The position numbers and the translations under genes are program-made. From positions 383,899 to 447,898 of the forward strand of contig SCFE01000023.1 of assembly GCA_004352715.1 (NCBI GenBank): DNA of 64,000 nucleotides. The letters run 5' to 3'. Within the stretch, counting starts at the first letter, position 1. Each line of letters starts with the position of its first letter. The notes under the pieces were generated by a model, which saw only the letters and a program-made list of their open reading frames with translations, did not search any database and had not been told where the DNA came from. This DNA is from Hofstenia miamia. Taxonomy: Eukaryota > Xenacoelomorpha > Acoela. Shown here one piece after another: positions 36,914-47,369 of this stretch.

Positions 36914-39875
36914 CTAAGAAATGCATCATAAAACAAATTGTTCTTGATTTATTGCACTGATTGAATGTACTAAAATAGCCCTAGGCTTTAATTCTCAACA
37001 TCCGAGAACGCATTAAATTGTGATTCGGGGTTAGTGCTTTGGATATTTAGCTTTGCAGCTAGCAAATACGCTTCATTTTAATATATTTCAAAAACTAGTA
37101 GTTTAGTAGATTTGAAACTGGACAAATAGTTTGACATATTCGTTACCGAAAGCATCACTTAATTTTCGAATGTTTTAATGTATATGAGCGATAAAAGGTA
37201 TTTCTATGTTACTTAGCACAGATGTATGTTTATAATTTTGTTGGGATATTGTAATGTATTGATGGTAAATCTACTAGTACTGGTGGTTATCGTCTATGGA
37301 TTGATTTTAATGGAGAAATAGTTGTAATAATTTGATGGTAAGCACAACCCTAACGTTTGTTTCTTACACTCATTACATGGTAACCGAGTTTTAAAACGCA
37401 ATGAACTCGATCTCGTGTAGCTGCCAATGGTACACCTACTCTACTCCCATTCTCACGCAAGTTACAGTGGTACTCGTATGAGATTCATACAGGATTCCCA
37501 TCAGATCTCTAAAGAAGAATTGCATCGTCTACATTGTTAGATATCGCACTTTTCTTTTGAATGCCTGGTAGTCAAGCAGACTTTGTCGCACACATTTTTA
37601 AAATTGCTTCCTAAATTTAAAATGTGATTTGCAAAAAATGTAGTGTTTTAAAATTGAATTTTTAAATTGTTTCAAAATGAGCCGTGAACTCTTCCCAAGC
37701 AAAATATAATTTAGAAACATGCCTGTTCTAATATAAAAATCAAACCATCGCTTCTTTCTACTGATCGTCAAAAGCGGTGACCTTTGACTCGTAGTCATCG
37801 ATATTCATATTTCCAGCGATCATGTGTGCATAGTGTTTCGTATACTTGTCTAACCTTTAATTAAGTTGAACAAAGTTAAATCTACTGAATAGGTAAATGT
37901 GCAAATTCGTAATTGGGCAAAACAAAGCCTACTGAAAATACGGCCTCGCGATTTGTAGTGGAATTTACTCAAATGAGGTCATAAAAACACTTCGCAAACT
38001 ACCAGCATTGCTTTAGGAATTCAATTCAGGAAATTAGTAATTTTTAAAATCTCTACAATTAATAAAAATTTTGTTATGTTTGATATTGTGCAAAAATAAT
38101 ATTAAAAAATGAGGCCAGTCTTAAACAACCAACAATATATTTTCTACAATTTATAATCAATACGCTTTTGCACTTCATTACTTGCATAAAACTAAATTTT
38201 ATTGACGGACTGTTAAAATGACCATTTACCCCTTATTTGTTTTGAGGCAACTGCAATGATGATAGGTCTTCTGAAGTGGAAGAAATTCCTTATATTGAAT
38301 ATCTGAACAAATTTCTGCTTTTAATTGTGTTTATTGCTTCTTTATTATTTTAATAATTGCAAATCAGCGGGCCGTCTTTAAAATAGGCCTCGAGTAACGG
38401 AAATTTATTGCCAAGAAAGAAAGAAAATAACTACAAACTAAAGTATATAAATTACACTACAAAAATATATAAATAAACACAATTACATAAAAGACACTAT
38501 TCTGATATGTATTGTTTCCTTATATTGTGAATATATTTGAAATACCTAGTAATGGCTGTTTCTGCAGTAATTTGGAATTTTGATAACTATTTTACTTGCG
38601 AGTCTAACAAAGTTTTTAATTTTCTTTATGACTATATGAATATGTAGTGTAAATTTCATCTTATTTTAGTTATTAATATAGATTATTGATGACAGCGTTT
38701 ATCACTTCAAGAAATCTAAAGGCAATATTAGGTTTCAACATTTGTTTGACTGTAGACGTATTGACTTAAACTTCGTTAAAGAAAATCCTGAAAATTAGAT
38801 GTATTAACTATAGCCTGCACGTGAGCCCCATTTTTGAAAGTTCTTTGTATTGCAAAATCTTACAAATAGACATGCAAATGCCAACATTTTATAAAGCTGT
38901 TAAAACCATAATTGATTTGTCACGCAGAAGTATGCTCATCTTAAACAAGGAATCAAAGCAAAATGCTGTTATTATCGCCATGCAAAGACTTCGATATTCC
39001 ATATGAGTGTAGAATATATGTCAAAACATTAATTCATTCGCCAGTGTATACCCAAGGCAGAAAAACCATGTTCGTACATGCTGGTGTCAAATAAAATGCC
39101 TGTTATAACACCAGGATGACGTCAAATACATGATTCACGCTGCTAACATCAATACCAATTGAGCATTTTTTATGAGTCATAGTTATGAGGCGAACATGCC
39201 AATCGTCATCTGAAATGAATGTAGCTAAAGAAAGATCCAAATCAATAAAGAAACCGCACAGAGTCGAGGTCGCTAGAATATAGGAGAAAATTCATTGGTA
39301 TGGCTGTGTCGTTTTTTTAGGAGAATACCAACTCTAAGTTAAACCCACGTCTTTTTTAAGAAACGGAGATGTAATGTAACGTGAACATAAACAAAGAGAT
39401 CTGCAATATTATGCTGTCTCCAATTCAAAAAACCTCACCTAACTTTTATTAGATAAGTTCACAGTTATTAGTTAAACTGTGGCATATTTTCCATCCTATG
39501 AAATGATATAATACCTCACCTGTAACATTATTATTTGTATAAGGACCTCAACTGGTTAGTCATATGCAAAAATACCTCATGTGAAACAAAAAGAAATATA
39601 ATTCAAAGGACAAACCTCATTTGCATTCAAATGCTTATTTGTGGGATGCAAAATATTTCGTTTGAAAAAAATACACAATGTAAACAAAAGTAATACAAAA
39701 TTTTTAATTTTAAAGAATTTGATTTTATTAATAGATAACAAAAAATTGTTCAATAATTCGTGCCGCATTATTTTCTGCCGTTTAGTGTTCTTAGCAACTT
39801 ATATTTTGCCCAATCTTCATTTGGAGTTTTTAAAAAATAATTATTTTTAAATTGAAGAAATTATTTTTGTTTTAG
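36914..39875. other. long non-coding stretch
   Basis: AT-rich with scattered short frames. A GC-richer patch at 37375-37500 and another at 39030-39280 contain stops in all frames and match nothing known. Confidence 0.5.
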
Positions 39876-39935
39876 TAGCAACAAAAGTGTCATTCATTGA
39901 GCCATGGGAAGATGAGAGCTTCGCTGGCTACAATG
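39876..39935 (+). CDS. candidate small internal exon
   Basis: Between an acceptor (TTTTTGTTTTAG, optionally three bases later at TAGTAG) and a strong donor (AATG|GTAAGTG) lies a short open segment encoding KVSFIEPWEDESFAGYN. It starts with two bases of a split codon and ends with one, so it is phase-compatible with the upstream candidate at 35114-35232. Tryptophan- and acidic-rich composition is unusual for local non-coding DNA. No family recognised. Confidence 0.3.
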
Positions 39936-40163
39936 GTAAGTGAAATATTTTCTTTGTTTTTATGCAGGTAGGCCATTTTTTGTGCATAAATCTATTGTTT
40001 ATTGTTATTCATAACTATTTTGCTTGATCAATATGTAAGATCTCAAGCAAAGTTTTGTGTGTGTGGGGAATTTAAGGAAAGTTGTGTTAACCATGAAGGA
40101 AATAAAATCTTATGATTTTTATGATTAGTCACTTTCAAGAAAACCGCACACCGGCCGACGTAC

Positions 40164-40344
40164 CTGGCCACTGCTCTTTGCTATTGTTGATATTAAAGTG
40201 GTTCATTGCTTGAAGCTGCTGTATTATCACACGAAGAAGCTCCCAATCGTGTGAATTGAACATTCCAAAAAGAACGCTGATTTCACGATTGCAGTGGAGG
40301 ACACAATCGCGTAAAATTCCTACGGCTAAAAAGGCTGACATCAT
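40164..40344 (-). CDS. candidate first exon, unidentified protein
   Basis: On the reverse strand an ATG-ATG start (40344) opens 60 codons with balanced composition (includes FGMFNSHDWELLRVIIQQLQ) up to a good donor, CCAG|GTACGT. It may be a first coding exon or a relic of a repeat-borne protein. No family recognised. Confidence 0.25.
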
Positions 40345-41060
40345 TCAAAAGAAGGGCTTTTAATACCGAGCATAATTGTATATTCTAGTTCAATTTACGT
40401 GTGAACAGTCATGGCACTGATCTCATTGACTAATTTCAACATTTTTTGCTCCATTCTATACTTTAGGTACCATATATGTTTGTATTTGCTTAAGGAAATG
40501 CTATGTATTATAAATTTTTAATTGTTCAAGATTTTCTTTGATTTGATTGTATTTGAAGTTGGTCTTTGCTATTATTGTTTTTCGCAATGTTTTTTTAAAA
40601 ACATTCCGTAACCTAAATTGCAATTTTCAAGCTAATTTGGTTGTATTTTAGAATTTATAATTGATTCAATTTTTATATTAAAAACTCAGATAGTTTTATG
40701 AGCATTATGTCCAGTATGATGTATATTGCTAAATTAATGATATACTAAGCAAACATACCTCATGTGACAAAAATCCCTAGAAAATCGAGAGAGAAATATT
40801 CAACTTATAGATTGTAAGACAATCCCGCTCAATCTCGAGAATTTTGAAGAAAAATTACACATTTTACATTCCGACCAACACTTTGAATAAAACATCATTT
40901 CTCCAACATTTGCTAATTTACAGATTACTTGTTTTTGCATAAGAAACTAGAATACCATTTGCTGGTTGCCACCTATAAATTGATTTAAAGTTGACGTTAT
41001 TTGAATACAAATTGTAGCCTTTGATTCTTGTACTCATTCCAAGGATCTCATGTTTAGGTT
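40345..41060. other. AT-rich non-coding stretch
   Basis: No features recognised between the unassigned coding-like patch and the piggyBac-type MITE. Confidence 0.5.
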
Positions 41061-41064
41061 TTAA

Positions 41065-41274
41065 CACTAGAAACGCGACGATAGGTCAAAATTACCTATA
41101 TTTGTTTGCTTTATTATTCATTCAGCAAAAAACTAGCAGGTACATATACTTCGAATAATGTTGATAATCTCATTGAATTTGCTGATTGTAGAAACTTTGT
41201 TTCTATTCAATAATTTTCGGATTTGAAACATCAGATTTAGATTTATTCTGAAGGAGTACTCGCTGTTCTAGTGT
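41065..41274. mobile_element. piggyBac-type MITE
   Basis: A 210-bp element lies between TTAA at 41061-41064 and TTAA at 41275-41278. Inverted ends start CACTAGAAACGCGA (left) and CACTAGAACAGCGA (right, reverse strand). TTAA target sites and C-A-C-T-A-G-A-A ends are characteristic of piggyBac derivatives. Too short to encode anything. Confidence 0.8.
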
Positions 41275-41549
41275 TAAAAACACTTAAGCTATTCCTCAGG
41301 GTTGTACATTCATGTTTGCAAAAATGGTTTAATCACCCCGCAATAAGCGTTAATATGAGAATATATTCAATAAATTCCCTGGTTGGTGACGATTTTGTTC
41401 GAGATTTTTTCAATCAATCTTGCGCGCATACGACTACCAATGATGAATTATTCTCACTCCGAAACAATCAATGCATTCCAATGGTATTCTGCATTGAATC
41501 CCAACGCAACTTCAGTTCAAGTGGAGTTGTAGTCAATGTGGACAAAATA

Positions 41550-42030
41550 CTCAGTACGTCAACCTGTCGTATCGTAGTATCTCTCAGGCAGCTTGCGCTC
41601 GAAATCGATTCGAGGAAGTTAATTCATTGGGTACCTTCCAACTACCTCCGGACTCCTTATCGCTCCTATCTTTCTCGTTCCTTTTGAGTGCTCAACGTCG
41701 TGAATGGTCATCCTCCGATATTCCCGAGCTCGATATATGATACAATTGCTCTTTTCTCGCTTGATCCTCCAACAATTTCATCTCTACAGCACCATCTACA
41801 ACTTCTGAAAACTACTGTAAGGTGTTTACAGGTCTTGGTATAAATTTTAGGCTCCCAAATTCGACTGTTCCATGTTTTCGCACCTTTCTCAAAAAGATTT
41901 CTCATCTTGTTATTGCGGGCATATAATAAGTTATTCGCGACTTTGAACAACGAGCAACTACTTTTGTCCAATAAACCTGGATCAACGCATTTGGATAGAC
42001 ATTCTCTTTGGTCTAATGCTAACATCTTCC
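41550..42030 (-). pseudogene. Ty3/Gypsy-like integrase C-terminal relic
   Basis: The reverse strand encodes a segment with 'FKVANNLLYARN' (41930-41900 region), matching 'F.VGD.VL.RN' of Gypsy integrase tails. It continues with 'KTWNSRIWEPKIYTKT' and, after a frame change near 41810, 'EVVDGAVEMKLLEDQARK', matching the 'W.PG.V....GP..YEV..DG...RRH.DQLR' block. A TGA interrupts the following tail near 41695, beyond which the same frame stays open for about 35 codons. In LTR retrotransposons this region ends Pol. The catalytic integrase core is not present here. It could be the same family as the Gag/protease pieces at 18-19.6 kb. The forward 138-codon frame at 41271-41687 is a shadow. Confidence 0.5.
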
Positions 42031-42060
42031 AGACTCAAGTTTTTTTTAAAATATATTCTC

Positions 42061-43148
42061 TAAGAATAGCTTCATATGCTATGAAAACGTAATATGAATA
42101 TTTTATTTGAGATAATACAAAATTTGGACTAGGCGTAAAATTCATATTCCATATATATGAAGTCGGTTAGTTTTTCCATAAGATTTATACCTGCATTGTA
42201 TTTCAGGTCTTTATTTTATGCAAAATGTTTGATTTCAATTTGAATTCTATAAGAAAACCAACATTTCTACTACACATTTAATCCTACAGGTTGTCAGTTT
42301 GAAAGGCGTTGAAATTTTGAGCTTCATTTTGGCCAAACTTTAGGAGCCCTGTTTCAAACTGGAGTTGAAAAATCCGCTTATTCTAATTTAGTTTATCAAT
42401 GTGTCTTCTGTCATGTGAAGTCCGTTCCTAATGATAAGTCTCAGCGTAATATGCGTTAAATGGCAGAAAGACATCAATTGCAATGTTGTGTGTCTCTTGA
42501 ATAATTTCCATTATCAATGTGGCCTTTACATTGCAGCGAAATAAATCAATCATTTTAAATTTCAGTTTCTTTATCAATTGCATACACATATTTTTTAACT
42601 TGAAATTCAATTAGTATTTAAAAAACTTGTTTAACTTGAAATTTTCTTAAAAATGTTCGCACTCAAACTAAATACTTGAACTCAATCCAAGTAGTAGAAC
42701 TTAACTTGAAATCTCTGTGTTGTCATGTGGAAGTATAGGAGGGTGTAGCATCGTCACGTATGTATGCAAAGAGTTTTTTGTTTTAGTTTCTGAGAAAAGC
42801 ACAATAATATTTTGCATTGTGTGAACATCGTGATGCAATGATCATAGTGTTAGCAACCGCAAATTCTGCTGTTTATGATTAGAAACTAATTAAAGTTGGG
42901 TGTTTTAGGTTGAATTAGGCGCTGCCTAAATGCACGTCTTTGTATTTGTTCTACTTTACGGCTATGAGAATGCCATAAGTCATTGTTAGGCTTATTATCA
43001 TATTTTTTCTGTAGAAAAGGCATCGAGTTGAACAAGCCTAGTTGCTCCAAGGTTTGTTTACCATTTTTTTACGCATAGCGTTATACCCAACCACTTACAG
43101 TGAAGAGTGTAGACCTTTTGTTGCGTTTTTACGCATCCGACGTCCATC
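42061..43148. other. AT-rich non-coding stretch
   Basis: No gene or element recognised. Confidence 0.5.
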
Positions 43149-43530
43149 GTTCAAATAAGAATTCACAATTTCTTTATTCTACTCTTTCTTCATGCGTTTT
43201 GAACAGAAAGAATGATAGTAGGTTTTCAGCACTACATAGACATCAATATGTGGTTATCTTCCTATGTTCAAATAAGATGTAGACAATTTGTTTATTCTAT
43301 TTTCAGGCTATATTGTAAATATCTTTGAAAGAGATAGAATGATAGTAGTTCTTTTCTGCACTACTTAGACATCAATAAGTGTTTGTCTTCCTATGTTCAA
43401 ATAAGAGGTTATCATTTTGTTTATTCTATTCTATTTTCAGGCTGTATTTCAGATACCTTTTAAGCAGAGAATGATATAGATTTTTTCCAATTCCTAAGTA
43501 TTAATAAGTGGTTATCGTCAAATAAGAGTT
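43149..43530. repeat. minisatellite, about 120-bp unit, 3.2 copies
   Basis: The phrase GTTCAAATAAGA starts units at 43149, 43266, 43395 and (degenerate) 43517, spacing 117, 129 and 122 bp. Each unit also shares 'tttgtttattcta', 'agaatgatagta' and 'agacatcaata...tggttatcttcctat'. Copies are diverged, so it is not a recent assembly duplicate. Non-coding. Confidence 0.85.
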
Positions 43531-44341
43531 GAAGAATATTTTAATTTTAACTTATCTTTAATACATGCGATAATGGCGTTGTTAGAAGTTTTTTTATTAC
43601 TTCACAAATTGCCTTTCCGCTCAATTCGTACACATTAACCCATTAATTCTCATGGGTGATTTGTTAACATTCTAACTGTCTTGATAAATGAATTTTACTG
43701 ACTAGTATTGCTTAAAGATTTTTGAAGTCGCAGCAATATAGAGTAGTTTATAGTACCTTATTGCCAGTATACAGTTAAAGCAAAACATTTGCAACAATGA
43801 TCTTTCATTCTTGTCATTTTTGTAGATCAATTCATTTGATGAGATTTACATAGTAAAGTACATAATGACCAATTCGTTTTTCATTACTTATACATGGAAA
43901 TACGTCACTTCAAAATCAAGCTATTTGAACTTAGTTCAATTTTACTTAGAAATCGTTCCATATTGCTGATTTTTGCTACTGATAAATACCAAATTTTCAA
44001 AAAGCTTTGACTGCTAATATACAGACATTTATGATGTAACAAAGGAATGAGTTCATCTTCGTTCTATATATATAATCAGCCAAGGAACTTTTACTAATTT
44101 GGATGAAAGCATAAACAGCAATTATTTTCAAATAAGAAGCCAGCATCTTTAAAAGTGACATTTGTGTATTATGATACTGTTATTGGACCCATAAAAATCC
44201 GCATTACATTTTGCAGAAATAAATCAACGCAGTTGCTGTCAAATTATGGATTGGAGTCTACTTTCTGTTTAATGTTTCTTTTTTTGGGAAATCGGTTACA
44301 GACGATATCTATTTGTCAACAATAATTTTCTGTTCAATGTA
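43531..44341. other. AT-rich non-coding stretch
   Basis: Nothing recognised. Confidence 0.5.
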
Positions 44342-44452
44342 GAGGACGGGCCTGTTAATAAGATTGGGTTTCAACAAGAAGACAAACTCCTCATTAAAAC
44401 CTTGCAACGCGAAACTGGCTCAACGAAAACTAGTTTGATGTTGTATCGTTAG
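44342..44452 (+). pseudogene. possible Tc1/IS630-type transposase N-terminal scrap
   Basis: A 36-codon open segment ends in TAG and contains 'QQEDKLLIKTLQRETGS'. This recalls the 'ED..LIK.LR...GYG..RL..EFP' start of helix-turn-helix regions in some IS630/mariner transposases. Short, and the match is from memory only. Confidence 0.3.
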
Positions 44453-45145
44453 AATAATTGCAAAATGCTTAGAAGAAAGTGATCTAAATTTTTATTGTTT
44501 TTTCCGTTAGATTGTGCACCTAAACTTTTAAAGAATTGTCTACATCTATTTGGACACAATTTCCGTAGTCTGAATTCGCTCTTTCCAAAATGATGTCGCA
44601 AGATTTTCGATGATTTTTTTCTAAGCAATTGCGAAAGTCTATGGAAACTGTTTTAAATGAGACTTCTTGATAAAGCTTTTGTACGACCATAGGTTTAGCG
44701 TTGGACCTTAGTCTATTTTATAGAGGACGCTTACATTTTGAATGTCTCGCATTTGCAGATGTTTCAAAAGAACATTTCACGTTTGACGAGAAGTCATTGC
44801 AAGAAAAAAGTTGGTTTTTTCCAGAGACATTTAATTACAATTGTAATATGTTGTAATGAAATGAAAATAAGATTTTATAGCTTATTACAATGAATAAAAA
44901 ATTGAAAACTATTTAAGCATTCCAAAATAGTTTTCTTGTGTCCTAAATCTTGAAATAAATTCCATTACTACTATTTTTATTAATTTCATTTATCCATTTT
45001 CTATGAATAGTAGCAAAATTAATATTATTTAGATTATTGCCTAACATCATATTACAAAGTTAGCTTTTTCAATCAACACTAAAACTGCCTTCTGTAGTGT
45101 CAGAGCAGAGTCCAACAGTCCAATAATAAAGAAGCAATTTAGTTC

Positions 45146-45267
45146 ATGTCAGCAAGTTTTGGACCCGGAAGCTTAGTCGAGCATGTCAGAGATTGTTCTC
45201 GAAGCTTTCTTGAATATTTATATCAGCAAATCAATTCGAATGGCATTGTGCACCTTGGTGTGAATGG
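45146..45267 (+). CDS. candidate first coding exon, unidentified protein
   Basis: An ATG at 45146 opens 40 codons plus two bases up to a consensus donor (AATGG|GTAAGC at 45268). The start reads MSASFGPGSLVEHVRDC, with varied codons and balanced composition, unlike surrounding DNA. Read-through gives a stop inside the donor, as expected of an exon end rather than a complete gene. No domain recognised and no second exon found. It lies about 9.4 kb upstream of the Hox gene on the same strand. Confidence 0.35.
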
Positions 45268-45570
45268 GTAAGCCCTTTAGTTTCTTTATTAATGTTTGTA
45301 AGCTTACTCAAAGGATCCAATTCTTCGTCCAACTAATTAGTTATATTACTGTTGGTAGAATTCGTTATTAAATCAACTTGAATAATATTTAAAATTTTAC
45401 AAACTAATTCAAAACATATATATTTAGAAGTAATTGAAAAATTTACACTTGTAAAAGTGCTTTTGCGATTAATATAAACTTAGAAACAATCTTCTGGAAA
45501 GTAGTTGTAGGCTTTGCAAATTTTTTAATTTGTAGTATATTTACTGGGTTGTGAACTGACTTAAACTTAA

Positions 45571-45602
<32 letters not shown>

Positions 45603-45603
45603 T
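45571..45603. repeat. (TA)n tail of a LINE copy
   Basis: The TA tract directly abuts the 3' end of the reverse-strand LINE relic, with ATTTA-type repeats between (45604-45620). Such microsatellite 3' tails are usual for CR1/L2-like LINEs. Confidence 0.7.
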
Positions 45604-47290
45604 ATTTTATTTATTTATTCCCTTAAATTCTTGTACAAACTAATTGTAAATAGGAATGAATAAATTACAAAAAAAACGATTTAAAAACAACTAGAAATTT
45701 TGGGCAAATCCCATAGTTTATAAACTCGCAAGCAGCGGGGAAGAAACTCTTCTTGTAGATGGCAGATTTACAGTAAGGAGGACTAAGTCGGATCCTTGTC
45801 GATGAGGATAAACTAGTTGCCGTAAGAAATTTTTAATACAGTGGGTGTGTACCATCCTGAAATATCCTGAATACAGTTTTTCTAAATTGGTCGCAAAATT
45901 GATTATTTATGTGATTAATTATGTAGTCTTTTGAAATTTTATTTTTAATTGCATAAAATTTCAAATATTTCTTGACAGGTCGTCTTTGTTTATCATTTAT
46001 TTCGAGTATCCAAACTTCTGCTCTATATAAATAAATAAAAAACTATCATTGTTCTACTGCGATCTAATAAAGGTAAGACAAACATTAATTTCATAATTAA
46101 CCCTCTTTATGATGCATGATGATATCTGTTTATTCCATTTCAAGTCGGTTTCTATAAGTAAGCCAAGGTACTTAACATCATTAGCAGGGCAAACCAATTC
46201 ATCATTAATAGAAATTTTCGAAGATCCAATTTCACGCAATTTAGCGTCTTTGATGTTGGGATAGGCAAACGTTAATTCAATAGATTTTGCAGAATTGAAA
46301 TACAAATTCTTTTCTTCTGACATGTTTGCTATATCATTCACAAAACCAACGTACTTTTTTATTGCTTTTTGGTTTTTTATTTGACATACCACATAGTATT
46401 CGGGTATCATCTGAGTATTTCGATATGTCAACATTAACACCATCCAGTCCTAATTCATTATTGGATATGAAATTAGTTTCATCCGTAAAAAGTGGTCCAC
46501 TCATTTGCCTCCTTGTGGGACACCAACGAAAATGTTAATTGGTGGTGAGTACGTATTATGTGATGCCTTAAACTGTTGATTCCAGTTATCCATGTAACCA
46601 TAAAGCCAGGCTGAGAACCATGGAGAAATGTTTTTATCCGATTGAGGATATGATGTTGCAGAACCGTATTGAAGGCTGATGTCTAAAAATAAGGCTTTCA
46701 CTATTGTAGTTTCATTTAGATTAAGAAAACATCCAATAAAGTCAATCGTACATATTAATGCATCAGTTTCTGAGCGATTTTTCTTGTATGCAAATTGATG
46801 AGGATCAGTAAAATCACGAGTTTTGTCTAAAAATTAACATAAGCCAAACTTGTCCAATGCTCTGGCTGAAATTAAAGTGATGGAGATTAGCCTAAACTTA
46901 GTGTAATTAGATGGATAGTCTTCATTACTTTTAGGAATGAGTGTGATTAGTGCTCTTTTGTGTATTGCCTTGGATGTGACATATTACTAAAACTGCTTTG
47001 AAAAATTTGCGCATTTGGTTCATTCACCTCAGAAGAAAATGACTTAAACAGCCGTGCTGACAGATCACTAATACCGCTTGAGATGTTAGTAGCTATTAAA
47101 CTAAAAACCCTCTTTATATCTTTCTCAAGTATAACTGAAAAATCAGTTGGTGTATCTGCATTGTTTAAAAATGGAAATTCAAAATATGAGTATCTAATCT
47201 TGTTAATGTTGAAACCCGTAAAATATTTATTCATATCATGTGCTAATTGAAACGTATTTTGTCATATTTGCTTCTTATGTCTTGTATCTT
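45604..47290 (-). pseudogene. LINE (CR1/Jockey-like) reverse transcriptase pseudogene
   Basis: Reading the reverse strand from 47234, the segments appear in canonical RT order across several frames. They are: a linker with 'SGISDLSARLFKSF' (47020-47070); 'LITLIPKSNEDYPSNYTKFRLISI' style fingers near 46950-46880; 'DPHQFAYKKNRSETDALI' near 46800; 'ALFLDIS' (46690); 'INIFVGVPQGG' (46510-46540); the catalytic box KYSDDT (about 46403-46420, a YSDD variant of YADD); and 'VKYLGLLIETDLKWNKQIS' (about 46165-46110). The C-terminal tail with 'LSPPYCKSAIYKKSFFP' lies near 45790-45730. Frameshifts and stops make it inactive; the endonuclease part is missing, so it is 5' truncated. The enzyme copies LINE RNA into DNA at a nicked target. 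Confidence 0.85.
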
Positions 47291-47309
47291 GTCTAATTTC
47301 ATTAACAAG

Positions 47310-47338
47310 TATATATATATGTATATATATGTATATAC

Positions 47339-47369
<31 letters not shown>
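47310..47369. repeat. (TA)n/(TATG) microsatellite
   Basis: TA repeats interrupted by TG and CA units over about 60 bp. Confidence 0.93.

Noticed and set aside
41271-41687. 138-codon forward frame
   Set aside because: The reverse strand of the same DNA explains it as a Gypsy integrase tail; the forward translation resembles nothing.
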